This document shows, in pieces, positions 11,816 through 21,758 of a stretch of DNA of 64,000 nucleotides. Position 1 is the stretch's first letter, and each line of letters starts with the position of its first letter. This stretch comes from Bothriochloa decipiens. Its lineage: Eukaryota; Streptophyta; Magnoliopsida; Poales; Poaceae. The stretch spans positions 24,521,129 through 24,585,128 of the forward strand of contig CM041638.1 of NCBI GenBank assembly GCA_023333625.1, in the 5' to 3' direction. The position numbers were made by a program, and so were the translations under genes. A model generated the notes under the pieces. It was not told where the DNA came from. It ran no database searches and saw nothing but the letters and a program-made list of their open reading frames with translations.

Positions 11816-12060
11816 AGCCAGGCCAACCGACCGGGCCATCCACGCACCACACCACCGGGCACGCGCACCAGACCACACACTCGTCCAATCCTAAATTACC
11901 GGAGCAGCCTGCTGCGAGCGAGCCGGCCGGGCCTAGTAATTAATTACTGCTTTCATGCTCGGGAGCTGAGCGTGTGGACCGGAGCTAATTACGTGAAAAA
12001 AGCCAGCAGCTCATGCATGCGGGAATGCATGTGAGCCGAGAGCAAAAAAAAAGTAGGAAA
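11816..12060. other. GC-rich island of unknown origin
   Basis: This patch is GC-rich between AT-rich flanks and includes 'gagccggccgggcc'. A short plus-strand frame (11807-12034) crosses it but shows no domain. It may be a captured or decayed exon or promoter. Confidence 0.3.
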
Positions 12061-12129
12061 TACTATTATATTCTAGTAAATAGAAATAGGTTACGAGAAA
12101 CCTACAGAGTACTAGTACTACCATTTACG

Positions 12130-12660
12130 AGAACCGGCTCGTGAGGCAACATGGTAAATTTACGATATTAAGTACAAATTGTCGTCAAATGGTTAATGAT
12201 ATTCGTCAGGATGATTTTACAATAAAAATAGTTCGGGATGCAAGTCAAATTGACGTCAAATGGTAATTATTATTGGGTGGTTACAGTATGCCAAAATTAG
12301 TTACCATAGAGTTACGAGAATTTTAAAATGTGAATATTTATGAGAATTTTATACTCTAAATATTTACAAGAGTTCAGTATTGCAGATATTTGCGAGAATT
12401 TCAAGTTACTATAATAATGCGTAATGATGAAAATTCTATTTACTTCAATACTGATAATTTTTATCAAAATTTTGAACTGTACATATTTACGAGAATTTTC
12501 GATACATATTTACGAGAATTTTATACTATAAATATTTACGAGAAAATTTTGTAATGTAAATGTTTATGAAAATTTTTATACTGTAAGTATTTACGAGAAT
12601 GTTATACTAATATCTCGAACTACTAAATTTACAAGAAATTGCACAGAGTATTTACTAGAA
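12130..12660. repeat. Degenerate AT-rich repeat based on 'tatttacgagaattt'
   Basis: The phrase 'tatttacgagaatttt(at)actgta' recurs about a dozen times with variable spacing of roughly 25-35 bases, mostly as direct copies. It looks like an old minisatellite or the interior of a mobile element. No coding frame is present. Confidence 0.6.
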
Positions 12661-13299
12661 CTATGTATGGTTTGTCACGATAATTCATTAACAGAAAATA
12701 CAAATGTGAAACTACATATGTCATCTCAAAGATAACAGAACATTGCATGATCTAAATTTAGTTGCTTTTCTTGAACATTCTCTATCTGGCATTACAAGTT
12801 TACAACTCCAATATGTGCATCCTAGTGATCAAACTGAGAACAATAGGTCTGTTAGCTGCTCAAGTAACCACCAGAATTACTATAATGTCTCTAAAGAATT
12901 ACAGTAACCACCACAATTGTGTGCTTGCAATGAAATCCATCCTGTACTGGGTGAATCATATAGCTCAACATCACAAAATAGTTATTGCATCTTGATAATT
13001 GGAGAAATGCATAAGAAAAATGATTTGAAAGCAGAGATCCTTAGTGTTCCTGTATTGAAAAAAAAAACTTAGCAAGAATAACGGCCTGTTACCTCTCTGC
13101 CTAATCTTTGCTGCAGCTATGAATTACAAACACAATCGTCCAACAGATCTACACAAATAAATTGATTGATTATCAATCCACATGAAGGGCGGCAATAGAA
13201 AAAAAAAATACGCTGAGAAAGGGACTTAATAACAAAACTGGGATTTATCGCTAGTCACAACTTACGATAGCATGCGAGTCTGATCTGCAGCTACCCAAA
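12661..13299. other. Intergenic, no gene seen
   Basis: Two short poly-A runs (near 13060 and 13200) but no gene, repeat or RNA that I can support. Confidence 0.4.
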
Positions 13300-13800
13300 A
13301 TCATGCTGATGGGCGCTGGCGCGCTGCTGTGCCCGTGGGGTTGGGCCGCACCGCCGCTGAGGGCTGTCGTGCTCGCGGATCGGGGGGCGTACGCACGCGT
13401 GGGGTCGCCAGGGATCGGAGGACCGGCGTTCGCAGCTGAGGGCCGCCGTGCTCGCGGATCGAGGGCGCCGCCCGCCTGGGGTCACCGAGGGTCGGAGGAC
13501 GGGCGCTCGCCGAGTCGCCGCTGAGGGCCGCCGTGCTCGCGGATCGAGGGGCGCGCGCCCGCTTGGGGTTGCCGGGGGTCGGAGGACGGGCGCTCGCCGC
13601 TGAGGGCCGTCGTGCTCGTGGATCGGGGGCGTGCGCCCGTCCGGTGTCGCCGCAGATCGAGTAGGGTGCTCGCCGCAGAGGGCCGTGCACACGGATCGGG
13701 AGGCACGCGCCCGCTTACGGTCGCCGCGGGGTCGGAGGAGGGGGTACTCGCCGTTGTTTTGCCGCGGCTCGCGGAAGAAGACCGTCGCGAGTCGGGGGAA
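13300..13800. repeat. GC-rich tandem repeat, period about 76-85 bp, five copies
   Basis: The phrase 'gctgagggccgccgtgctcgcggatcg' recurs with its core 'gctga' at 13356, 13435, 13520, 13599 and, as 'gcaga', 13675. Spacings are 79, 85, 79 and 76 bases. All three minus-strand frames stay open across parts of it and give Arg/Ala/Pro-rich peptides with the same repeat, which follows from base composition and lack of AT-rich stops. I do not call it a gene. It could be a decayed GC-rich exon or promoter that expanded. Confidence 0.75.
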
Positions 13801-13995
13801 AAAGAAAGCCGGAGACGATTCCGTCGGGCAAGATGGAAATAGGAGTACGGACGGAGTAATTCCTGGGTGCATGCATTAACTAGAATTTTTTTTTTAAGGA
13901 ACGCATGCATTAACTAGTGTGAGGCCGTGAGGGTGACCGTGGCGCGCTGGTGGCGCTCGGGCTCGGGAGTTTGGTTCCGGCCACGGAATATAATA

Positions 13996-14113
13996 CTCTC
14001 TTTTTGTTTTAAATTATTTTTATATATATCTAAACATATTATTTATCTAGTTATATAGTAAAATACATGTACCAAAAAAAATTAAGATAAATTATAATTT
14101 AAAACGAAGGGAG
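13996..14113. mobile_element. Stowaway MITE (118 bp)
   Basis: The left end CTCTCTTTTTGTTTTAAATT and the right end, read on the other strand as CTCCCTTCGTTTTAAATTAT, are inverted repeats with the Stowaway signature. TA dinucleotides flank both ends (13994-13995 and 14114-14115) as the target duplication. The interior is AT-rich and non-coding. Stowaways are mobilised by Tc1/mariner-type transposases. Confidence 0.9.
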
Positions 14114-14731
14114 TATTTTATAGCTAACTACAGGGTATTAGTTCTATATATATATATAAAGTTAAGTTTTGAGACAAATGTGGATTGCTATATCTAGAAT
14201 GAGCATAGACATGAATAGTCTGGCATGGCATATACAGAACTTAGGATCTTAGGAACAGTAACACATTGCTATCGGTATGATTCCCGTATACCAAAACTAA
14301 ATTTGGTAGTGCAAGATTATTAAGATCTCAGTGTTACAATATGGCTGCTTCAAAAAAAAAAAAACACATACACTGGTATTGAGATATGCAGAAAAGAGAT
14401 TTTAGGCATCTCTTTTGTGGGGGTTAATATTTGTGCTTAGTTTATCTGGCATGAGCCCTTCTCTTTTCACTTCCACAGCATATATTTGTTTTTGTTAGAT
14501 CACATGAGACTGAATTTTCTGGACTTAGTATCTACTCCATGCACTAAAAAGAAGCATTCTTTATTATAAGAAATGATCCAGAAGTGTCACTGATCCAGAA
14601 GTGGCACTCTAGAAAGCCGATGAAACCAAAAGCACGCTGACCACATAAAAATGGCAGGCATTATCTTTTCCTAGGTAATGAGACCAGAATCTAGAAAATG
14701 AAAAATTGCAGGCATGATACACATAAAAAAT
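14114..14731. other. Intergenic or intronic, no gene seen
   Basis: AT-rich stretch with a short TA run at 14147-14157 and a poly-A run near 14350. If a minus-strand gene covers 14.7-18.5 kb, this would be its 3' flank. Confidence 0.35.
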
Positions 14732-15025
14732 GCTTTGTTTATATATGAATGACGTATACTACCTGAGCGCACACCAAAATTTGAAGCCTCATTATTTGAA
14801 CATAGTGTTTCACACCAAGTAGGTGACCAAAAATAAGATCATCATGTTGAACTGAAATCATTTTGGCAGATCTCGCTGGTGGAACGGCGTATACTACCTG
14901 AGCGCACACCAAAACTTGAAGCCTCATTATTTGAGCATATTGTTTCACTCCAGGTAGGTGACCAAAATTAAGATCATCACGTTAAACTGAAATCATTTTG
15001 GCAGACCTCACTGGTGCTGGAACTA
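14732..15025 (-). repeat. Tandem duplication, 135-bp unit, exon-like on minus strand
   Basis: Two adjacent copies begin 'gtatactacctgagcgcacacc' at 14753 and 14888, a period of 135 bases. On the minus strand each copy has an 89-base exon-like core (14763-14851 and 14898-14986). Each core is preceded by 'atgatttcag' or similar and followed by 'CAG|gtagtata', good acceptor and donor matches. The core of the first copy reads open (QHDDLIFGHLLGVKHY...VCAQ); the second has TAA in that frame at its start. A diverged third copy lies at 15372-15515. I do not recognise the peptide. Confidence 0.7.
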
Positions 15026-15371
15026 AAGAATTCAACGTTATTTTTGGACCATGATGTAACTTGAATCTAACTCAGTTTCATTAGACAAAGCAAGTCCTTT
15101 TGTTTTAGTCAATGAACAATAATGGATCACTTCACAAAATTTACCATCTAGAAGAAACTATAGTAGAGGATGAACAAATGAGCATGCAAAGGAAGGAAAA
15201 GGACAAATCTAAAACCACAATGTTGCTCGTCATTATGTAAGCAGTATAGCAGTCAAGTAATTGATATCAAAATTATATGTGTTGTGATTTGGAACATATC
15301 AAATCATACATGAAAGCGCCAACAGTTAATGACCACAAGATGTGAAGCGTAATTATGTGGCACACACCAAA
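15026..15371. other. Non-coding spacer between repeat copies
   Basis: AT-rich sequence with no feature seen. Confidence 0.4.
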
Positions 15372-15515
15372 TTGGTTTATTTATACCTGAATGAGGTATA
15401 CTACTGGAGCATAGAGCCAAACCTGAAGCTTCTCTATTTCAGTAAATTGATAAAAAATAAGGTCATCATCATCAACTTGAATCATTTTGCAAGACCTGGT
15501 GATGGACTGAAACAT
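15372..15515 (-). repeat. Third, diverged copy of the 135-bp unit
   Basis: Aligned with 14732-14890 by 'gtttatttatacctgaatgaggtatactac' and 'aataaggtcatcatc...gaatcattttg'. On the minus strand it is open (DDDDLIFYQFTEIEKLQVWLYAP), but the donor reads CAG|tagta, so the splice site seen in the other copies is lost by one base. Confidence 0.6.
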
Positions 15516-16284
15516 TTCAATATTATTGTCTGGGCATAAGCTGGTCCTTGCAAAGTTCCATGGCCACCAAGACAGCAAGCGATGTAGGAGCACTGATCTG
15601 TCTCACCAAGTAAATCTGGAGAAGCAAGCATGTTGCTGCACGTGAATGAGGGAGAAGAAAAATTGTAAGTCCCAAATCGAGTAAGTATTAAATTTCCTAA
15701 ATTACACTGTTAAGATCATAAGCCATTTATTGGTGTCTAAAATCCTAAACTATACTACACAGCAATCCCACCAGCTATCCATCTACCAAACTGAACTCAT
15801 ATTGGAGTTAAGTTCATTGTGGCAAGGCTGAACCTTGCCTTTGTATCTCCAAATTAAATTCATCTAAAAAGAAATTCAACAGAGTTATTGGACACAATAA
15901 ATTTCTCATGCAAATCAGACACATCTAAACACAGTAGAATTCAAGAAACAATTAATTCCAAATTTTCTATGCTCATTGCCATGTTGACCGCACACAATGG
16001 ACTCAAATTTTTAACAAAAAAATTGTACGCTTGAGTTAACAAAAAAATGTATGCCAATCATAGAATTAGTCAGCACTTAAGAAGAGTTAACCTCACAATT
16101 TCTAACTATGCAGCCTATTATTATCTCCCACTCAAGTATACATCTTCAACAGTCCTGTGGTTATGTTCAATTCATTAAGGGAGTCTACAATGAGTTCGCA
16201 TAATCTGTATGGTCTACGTGCTCGTGTACTATTTCTTTGCATGTTAATTCAGCGGACACTGACTATTCACCTCTTTCTTGGTAC
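15516..16284. other. Intronic or intergenic, no gene seen
   Basis: AT-rich with no recognisable frame. If the minus-strand gene is real this would be intron. Confidence 0.35.
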
Positions 16285-16400
16285 CTTGCTTGGGTGTAAC
16301 TGGACACAAGAGGGGGTTGTTAGCTGTTGGACCCATCGCCAGCCTGAACCCATACCTTCTATCATCCATCACGGCACACAACTCAGATGCATTGATTAAC
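16285..16400 (-). CDS. Candidate exon of an unidentified minus-strand gene
   Basis: On the minus strand a pyrimidine-rich tract ending 'gttttttctag' precedes position 16400, and the donor 'AAG|gtacca' follows position 16285. The 116 bases between them are open in one frame for 38 codons. The peptide begins LINASELCAVMDDRRYGF and ends CPVTPKQ, with ordinary composition and no low complexity. These are the marks of a true internal exon. I do not recognise the protein family. The plus-strand frame across it (16278-16703) has no such support and looks like a shadow. The frame of this exon does not join directly to the candidate exon at 16969-17025, so at least one more exon or another splice choice is needed. 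Confidence 0.5.
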
Positions 16401-16968
16401 CTAGAAAAAACAAAAAAAAAATACCACAAATCAGATTCACTGGTTCAGCCAGAACCTTGTTCGGTTAATTCCCTCAACAAAAGGATTGGAGATGAAGTGG
16501 ATTTTTATTTTAAGGGATTCAATCCTCAATCTTTTTCAAACCCCGCCATAAATACTCAACAAAGCCAAGCAGTCCCTTACGGGGATAATTTGTATTCCTC
16601 GCTAAACCCAAACATTGAATCAATGGAACAAAATTTCTATCCATATGATTTAATCAAAGTATTCAGAAAACCCAAAAAAAAGATTAAGAAACTATTTCCC
16701 TAAAATTCTCCAACTTATTCTGTGAAAACTGTAGCCCAAACATCCAATGCTACAATTTTACGAAATGATGCCATTCTTTATTGAGTATTTACCCCTGGCT
16801 TTTCACGACCACCTATATTCAACCTTTCCAGATCCACACTAAAGTACCTTTTCACTTCAATAATCACATTTGGACACCAAGCAAACTTTTATTGGGTTAT
16901 ATCTAGATTACCACACCTGATGCAACCAAACATGAGGATCATGAATCATTACTTGATCAGAATCTCAC
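16401..16968. other. Probable intron of the minus-strand candidate gene
   Basis: No other exon-like segment with both splice sites was found here. A plus-strand frame runs to 16703 with a Lys-rich end, but it has no start context or domain. Confidence 0.35.
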
Positions 16969-17025
16969 CCAGGTTTGCAGAGAATTGCCCATCAATGCAG
17001 TCCTCTGTGTTAGCAAGCTGCAAGC
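16969..17025 (-). CDS. Candidate small exon of the same minus-strand gene
   Basis: The acceptor 'ctactgcttgcag' ends at 17026 and the donor 'CTGG|gtgaga' follows 16969, both on the minus strand. The 57 bases read LQLANTEDCIDGQFSANL in one frame. A second AG eight bases inside offers an alternative acceptor that would give a different phase. No family is recognised. Confidence is limited because the exon is short. Confidence 0.4.
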
Positions 17026-17449
17026 CTGCAAGCAGTAGCAAAGGTAGTAATGGCATGTTCTTCCATATTAAACGAATGATGAACTTGCAAAACAATAAAA
17101 CCCAAATAGAGGTCTAATAATACGACAGCCAAACTGCATGAATGGACATATAAAAACACCACACAATCATATTGTATCTTCTACCACTTACCAAGCTCCT
17201 AGACGTGAATAGATAGGTCTCGCATCAGAGAGTCGTGTACTCATAACCCAAAGGAACCAGGTGAATCACAAGGCAAATAAATCAAAATAGTACTTCTGTG
17301 TTGCATCAAAGCATGTGCAATATTTTTACAGGCTGAAGCAATTTCAAGCAATTTCATCATTGCAAACAGCGAATATTTAGCTCATAGTGGAAATTGGCCA
17401 ACGACCTGTGCGAAGGGAGGACCTGGGGGAGGAGGCAAGAGACAGGAGG
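17026..17449. other. Probable first intron or 5' flank, no gene seen
   Basis: AT-rich non-coding sequence between the candidate small exon and the GC-rich 5' region to its right. Confidence 0.35.
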
Positions 17450-17760
17450 AGAAGAGCAGGCACCTAGGGTTTCACGGAGAACAGTAGCAGACGCGGAACA
17501 ACAGGAAAAGGCAGCGCTGGCTGGGTTGCAGCCACACCACTGACCGGTGATGGCGCCGGCGCCGGCGCCGGCGACGGCGACCGCTGCAGCCGAGGCATGC
17601 GCTGTGCTGGCCTAGGGCAACGTCGTACCCCACCAGCACCTCGCGCGATGAGCCGTCGCAGCTGGGCCAGCCGCCACGTCGTGCCACGAGGGGAACATGA
17701 TGAGGTCGAGCACCGCCGCCGCCATCACCATACCCTAACCCTAACCCTAGGGCACATGGT
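17450..17760 (-). other. GC-rich 5' region of the minus-strand candidate gene
   Basis: On the minus strand this block has the make-up of a grass first exon and 5' UTR. There is a telo-box (17734-17749), then ATG codons from about 17732, then a GC-rich frame beginning MVMAAAVLDLIMFPSWHDV. That frame stops after about 39 codons unless spliced at a GAG|gtgctg donor near 17652. A CCGGCG repeat lies at 17550-17572. I cannot decide which ATG or donor is used, so the exon is not defined. Confidence 0.3.
17734..17749 (-). promoter_or_regulatory. Telo-box-like motif
   Basis: The plus strand has ccctaaccctaaccctag, two and a half copies of the CCCTAA hexamer. Plant promoters and 5' UTRs of housekeeping genes often carry an AAACCCTAA telo-box, so this fits the start of the suspected minus-strand gene. 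It is too short to be a relic of a telomere. Confidence 0.4.
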
Positions 17761-17897
17761 GAATGTCACCTGCGAGGATTTTCGCGGTGAGGAGACGTGG
17801 AAACGGAGAGAGAGAGAGAGAGAGAAGGGAGGGGGCCACCTGCGCCGCTGCGTCGCGCCCCCACGCGCGCCGCCCGCCTGGCCGGCGCCGCCGCCTT

Positions 17898-17898
<1 letters not shown>

Positions 17899-17939
<41 letters not shown>
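17899..17939. repeat. Homopolymer T run next to the gap
   Basis: Forty-one T in a row lead directly into the gap. It is probably a sequencing or assembly failure point, and the true length is unknown. Confidence 0.8.
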
Positions 17940-18339
17940 NNNNNNNNNNNNNNNNNNNNNNNNNNNNNNNNNNNNNNNNNNNNNNNNNNNNNNNNNNNNN
18001 NNNNNNNNNNNNNNNNNNNNNNNNNNNNNNNNNNNNNNNNNNNNNNNNNNNNNNNNNNNNNNNNNNNNNNNNNNNNNNNNNNNNNNNNNNNNNNNNNNNN
18101 NNNNNNNNNNNNNNNNNNNNNNNNNNNNNNNNNNNNNNNNNNNNNNNNNNNNNNNNNNNNNNNNNNNNNNNNNNNNNNNNNNNNNNNNNNNNNNNNNNNN
18201 NNNNNNNNNNNNNNNNNNNNNNNNNNNNNNNNNNNNNNNNNNNNNNNNNNNNNNNNNNNNNNNNNNNNNNNNNNNNNNNNNNNNNNNNNNNNNNNNNNNN
18301 NNNNNNNNNNNNNNNNNNNNNNNNNNNNNNNNNNNNNNN
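17940..18339. other. Assembly gap of 400 N
   Basis: Unsequenced. All reading frames that cross it are meaningless. The true size may differ from 400. Confidence 0.99.
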
Positions 18340-18480
18340 GCGCCCACGCCGACGCGCGGCCGCGCCGCCCGTGCGCGCCGCCGCCCCACCGCTGCTGCGC
18401 CCGCACGCCTGCGTCGACGCGGGAGGTCGAGGTCGGGATCGGGGTGGAGAGGAAGAGGAGAGGGAGAGAAGCCGTGTTTT

Positions 18481-18491
18481 TTTTATTTAAA
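18481..18491 (-). promoter_or_regulatory. TATA-like box for the minus-strand candidate gene
   Basis: On the minus strand TTTAAATAAAA lies about 25-30 bases before a CT-rich leader ('ggcttctctccctctcctc') and a GC-rich block that runs into the gap. This arrangement suits a core promoter firing leftward toward the candidate exons. It is inferred from position only. Confidence 0.4.
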
Positions 18492-18492
18492 C

Positions 18493-19020
18493 GGAGTATA
18501 TATTTGACTGTGAATCTGATGAAAAGCCGAAGTCCTAAAAGTAGGTGGAATTCGGGGAAGCAGGTAAAGGATATGGGAAGCAGGCAGAAGCTAAACTGTA
18601 AAAATTGAAGCTGATTGTAGAGAATTTGGTGGGAGCAGTTGCAGCCGTAGATCTACAGATCCAATGGTCGAAAACAATTATGGTGACGTGTCTACAACCT
18701 TCTTCCTAGAACCCCTCCACAAACTTATTGTTTTAATGTTGTATGTTCCGTTACCATTGACAGACCTAACATTTTACTAAATTGATATATCATTTAGAAA
18801 ATTTCACATGTAATTCAATGAATTCATTTTTGATCTTATTTGTTGCCTATTATTAGCACGGTCCCTACAAAGTGAAGAGGCTAAATAATGTGAGGCCGTG
18901 TGGTCGCTCTTCCCTGCAATCATGCTCGTCGTTAAGCTTGGCTTCCTCTCCCGCAACGTCATGCGAGCTAATAAACACGCAAGTTAACTTGTTCCTGGAG
19001 GTGCACGGGATCCCGAGACC
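18493..19020. other. Upstream region of the peroxidase gene
   Basis: No frame or repeat is supported. A TA-rich 'ctaaataatg' at about 18880-18889 is a weak TATA candidate some 130 bases upstream of the peroxidase ATG. Confidence 0.35.
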
Positions 19021-20422
19021 ATGCGAGACATGTCGCGGCACACGTTGCTGTTCCTTTTTGCCTTGTTGGCGTCGGCGACCCAGCTGAGCGCCCTCGATGC
19101 GCTGATCGTCAACGGCCTGCGGGTGGGGTTCTATGGCAAGACGTGCCCGGCGGCCGAGGGCGCCGTCAGCGACATCGTCAACAACGAAATCGCAATGGAC
19201 CGGCGCATCGCCCCTGGCCTCATTCGCCTCTTCTTCCACGACTGTTTCATCACGGTATATATGTAACTAATTAACACTCACATTTACTCACGCTTATGCT
19301 TGGTGAGGTGAAGACCCATATGCCGGCGGCCGGCCTGTGACGCCGGCCGGTTCTGTGCGTGCTCTGCAGGGTTGCGACGCTTCTATTCTCCTGGACGAGT
19401 CGCCCGCTGGCGATGTCCCAGAGAAGGAGTCGTCCGCTAACGGCTTCACCCTCGTCGGGCTCAGAACCATCGACATCGCCAAGTCCACTCTAGAGGGCAT
19501 GTGCCCTGGCACGGTCTCCTGCGCAGATATCCTCGCCTTCGCTGCGCGGGACGCCGCCGTGGCCGCGGGCCTCCCAAGATACGACGTCGTGGCGGGACGC
19601 CGCGACGGCATGCGCTCAAACATGGACGACCTCCCGGGCAACTTCCCCGTGCCCGGCCACCACGTCCCGCGCCTCACCGAGCTCTTCAACCAGCGAGGCC
19701 TCTCCCAGGAGGACCTTGTCTTGCTCTCCGGCGCGCACTCCATCGGCGGCGCGCACTGCTTCATGTTCTCCAACCGCATCTACAACTTCTCCCAAGAAGC
19801 CGACATCGACCCAACGCTGGACCCGGAGTATGCCAAGTGGCTACGCCAGATGTGCCCGCCGCGGAAGCCAGACGATGACCCCGAGCAAGCGCCCAAGGTG
19901 AACTTCGACGCGCAAACGGGGGAGAAGCTCGACATCGCGTACTACTCCGAGCTGCTCGCCCGGCGCGGCCTGCTCACCTCGGACAACGCTCTCATCGAGG
20001 ACCCACAGACGAGGGCGATGGTGGAGGCCTTCGCCCGGAACGAAGCACTGTGGCAGCAGAAGTTCGCCCAGGCAATGCAGAAGGTCGGAATGCTTGACGT
20101 GCTCATCGGCGAGGGCAAGGGCCAGGTGAGGAAGCAGTGCCGCCTGGTGAACGGGCAGGAGAAGGATATTCAGCAGCAACAGCCACAACAGGAGCAGCCA
20201 CAGCAGGAGCAGGAGCAGCAGCAGGTACAGGAGGAGGAGCAGCCACCACAGGAGGAGGAGGAAGAGCAGCAGCAGCCACAGCCACAGCTTCCGTGGTTCC
20301 TGCGGAGGCGCCGGCCGCCCCATCCATGGCGTCGGACCCGGCCGCATCATCGGCCGCGTGTACCGTTTCGCCAACATCCGGTGGCCGACCTGGTCAACGG
20401 ATTTTTCCGTGGTTTCTACTGA
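19021..20422 (+). CDS. Class III secretory peroxidase with a Q/E-rich C-terminal extension
   Basis: The enzyme family oxidises phenolics with hydrogen peroxide in the cell wall or vacuole (lignin, suberin, defence). Exon 1 is 19021-19254 and exon 2 is 19370-20422. The intron has GT...AG ends and phase 0. The product is 428 residues. Residues 1 to about 24 look like a signal peptide. RLFFHDCF supplies distal Arg69 and His73, GCDASILLDE a calcium-binding loop, and LSGAHSIGGAHC the proximal haem-ligand His201. All eight conserved Cys are present (42, 75, 80, 123, 129, 208, 240, 335), so the fold should be intact. The usual family end falls near residue 340. The remaining ~88 residues are a Gln/Glu-rich stretch (345-387) followed by an Arg/Pro/His-rich tail ending NGFFRGFY. 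Exon 2 is strongly GC-rich, normal for grasses. A second ATG at 19030 could also start translation. It appears functional. Confidence 0.96.
19255..19369 (+). other. Peroxidase intron
   Basis: The donor ACG|gtatat and acceptor ctctgcag|GG join Thr78 to Gly79 in the middle of the haem-pocket motif HDCF..GCDAS. An intron at this site is common in class III peroxidases. It is 115 bases long. Confidence 0.9.
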
Positions 20423-20642
20423 GGCCAGCCAGCACTATCAATCTATCATATGATCATATCCTGCTTTCGGCACGTGCATCTGCTCCATGTCTGTTCCTTA
20501 GCTAGATACCCTTCAGGGACGTAGAACTCCAAAATATGCAATGGTGTATGGTGTATCCATGTATACATCGCCTTAATTAGCAGGAACACACCTGCTTTGC
20601 TTACCCCTTTTTTTCTAGTCTAGAAAAAAATGTCTTCATATT
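20423..20642. other. Peroxidase 3' flank
   Basis: Probable 3' UTR and downstream DNA. No strong polyadenylation signal or other feature is evident. Confidence 0.4.
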
Positions 20643-20657
20643 TGCCATAGAACATAT

Positions 20658-21022
20658 TTTTTTTTAGGAAACAGGAGGAGCCAGGGGCTCCTACTGAAAT
20701 TTTATTGATGGAAAAAGAAAAAAATGAGTACACAAGCCAAAAACAAAGAAAAAGACTCAGCTACGGATTACAGAATCTGAAACTGCAGCTATTGTAAAGA
20801 CTACAGCACAGCCTAAGGAACATCAAAGGAGAAACTAAAAAAACCAATTACAGATTTGAAGCAAGCCATGATTCTAACAGAGGAATTAACTCAGCCTTGA
20901 CTCCGTGCTTGAGCAAAGATGATGTATCTTCTGCAGCTTTGAACTGTTGGGGCTTTGTTCCTGAAAATAGTATCATTCCTGACCATCCAAATTCCCCAAC
21001 AGGTTAGGATGAAGATTTCCAA
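20658..21022 (-). mobile_element. L1-type LINE 3' fragment with 15-bp TSD
   Basis: A perfect direct repeat TGCCATAGAACATAT lies at 20643-20657 and 21023-21037. The insert has a T run beside the left repeat, which is the poly-A tail on the minus strand. The minus-strand frame (about 21022-20893) reads LEIFILTCWGIWMVRNDTIF and resembles the extreme C-terminus of plant L1 ORF2, after the zinc-binding domain (CWxIWxxRNxxIF). The insertion is therefore a very short 5'-truncated copy, and both ends are certain. Confidence 0.93.
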
Positions 21023-21037
21023 TGCCATAGAACATAT

Positions 21038-21758
21038 GCTACATCTATATATTTTCTTGCCTATTTTCTTTGGCAAGGTACAGTATATCACCTTTGGATT
21101 GCCCAAATCAATAAAAATGTACAAAAGTACCAATTTTGCACATGTGGTTGCCATCCGAACATAACCATAAATGTTCTTAGTTGAATTGTACTGTAACCTT
21201 TACGACATGCATACTGATAATGTAACCATTAACTCCGTAATAGTTCTAACAGAAGTTACTGTTAATCAATATATATTGGTTCCTTGTCAAAAAATATTGG
21301 TTCCTTGTCAAAAAAATTCTTTACGACATGCATACTGGTATTTGTAGCACTAAATTATATATCAACTCAGTAAGAATATTGGTGTGGCACCGAGTTACTG
21401 AGGAAACAGAGAAAACACGATGAAACTGTTTCTCATGTGAGAAATATGAGAAACTATGTCCTCATGCGGTCCAACAACCTAAGAAACCGTCCATATCGCG
21501 TTGGGCCGAGATGACGATTTCATCATTGAGCCTCGAACTGAACTTGCATTATCTCTATCGGTCGGTCGCTTTGAGTGTCACCCTTGCAAGTCCTCTTGAT
21601 CCATGGCTCACGCGCCGTGGCACACCGCCATGTTGCGCAACTACGTTATCCAGGGAGCGTCTGTGCTACAGCACCAAGACACCGTAGCCGCTAGGTTGTA
21701 TCTTGTCATCACGGAAGCACCATGCCCTCGTGTTGTGTTGTCTAACTCACAATCGGTC
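21038..21758. other. Intergenic with small local duplications
   Basis: A 21-base unit 'tattggttccttgtcaaaaaa' is repeated in tandem at 21274 and 21295. The phrase 'tttacgacatgcatactg' occurs at about 21200 and 21321. The rest shows no gene. A short frame at 21603-21845 runs into the hAT element and has no domain. Confidence 0.5.

Noticed and set aside
13291..13910. Arg/Ala/Pro-rich minus-strand frames of 129-193 codons.
   Set aside because: They result from a GC-rich repeat whose period is not a multiple of three. No domain, start context or splice site supports a gene.
16278..16703. 141-codon plus-strand frame.
   Set aside because: It overlaps a minus-strand segment with strong acceptor and donor sites, lacks any domain and ends in a Lys-rich AT-derived tail.
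17734..17749. CCCTAACCCTAACCCTA as an interstitial telomere.
   Set aside because: Only two to three hexamers, in a promoter-like context, and the plant telomere repeat is the heptamer CCCTAAA.
17597..18608. Frames of 200-297 codons crossing the N gap.
   Set aside because: Most of their length is unknown sequence or a poly-T run.
19841..20377. Leu-rich minus-strand frame opposite the peroxidase, resembling a membrane protein.
   Set aside because: It is the antisense of the Gln/Glu repeat (CAG/GAG read as CTG/CTC). The sense strand carries a complete enzyme.
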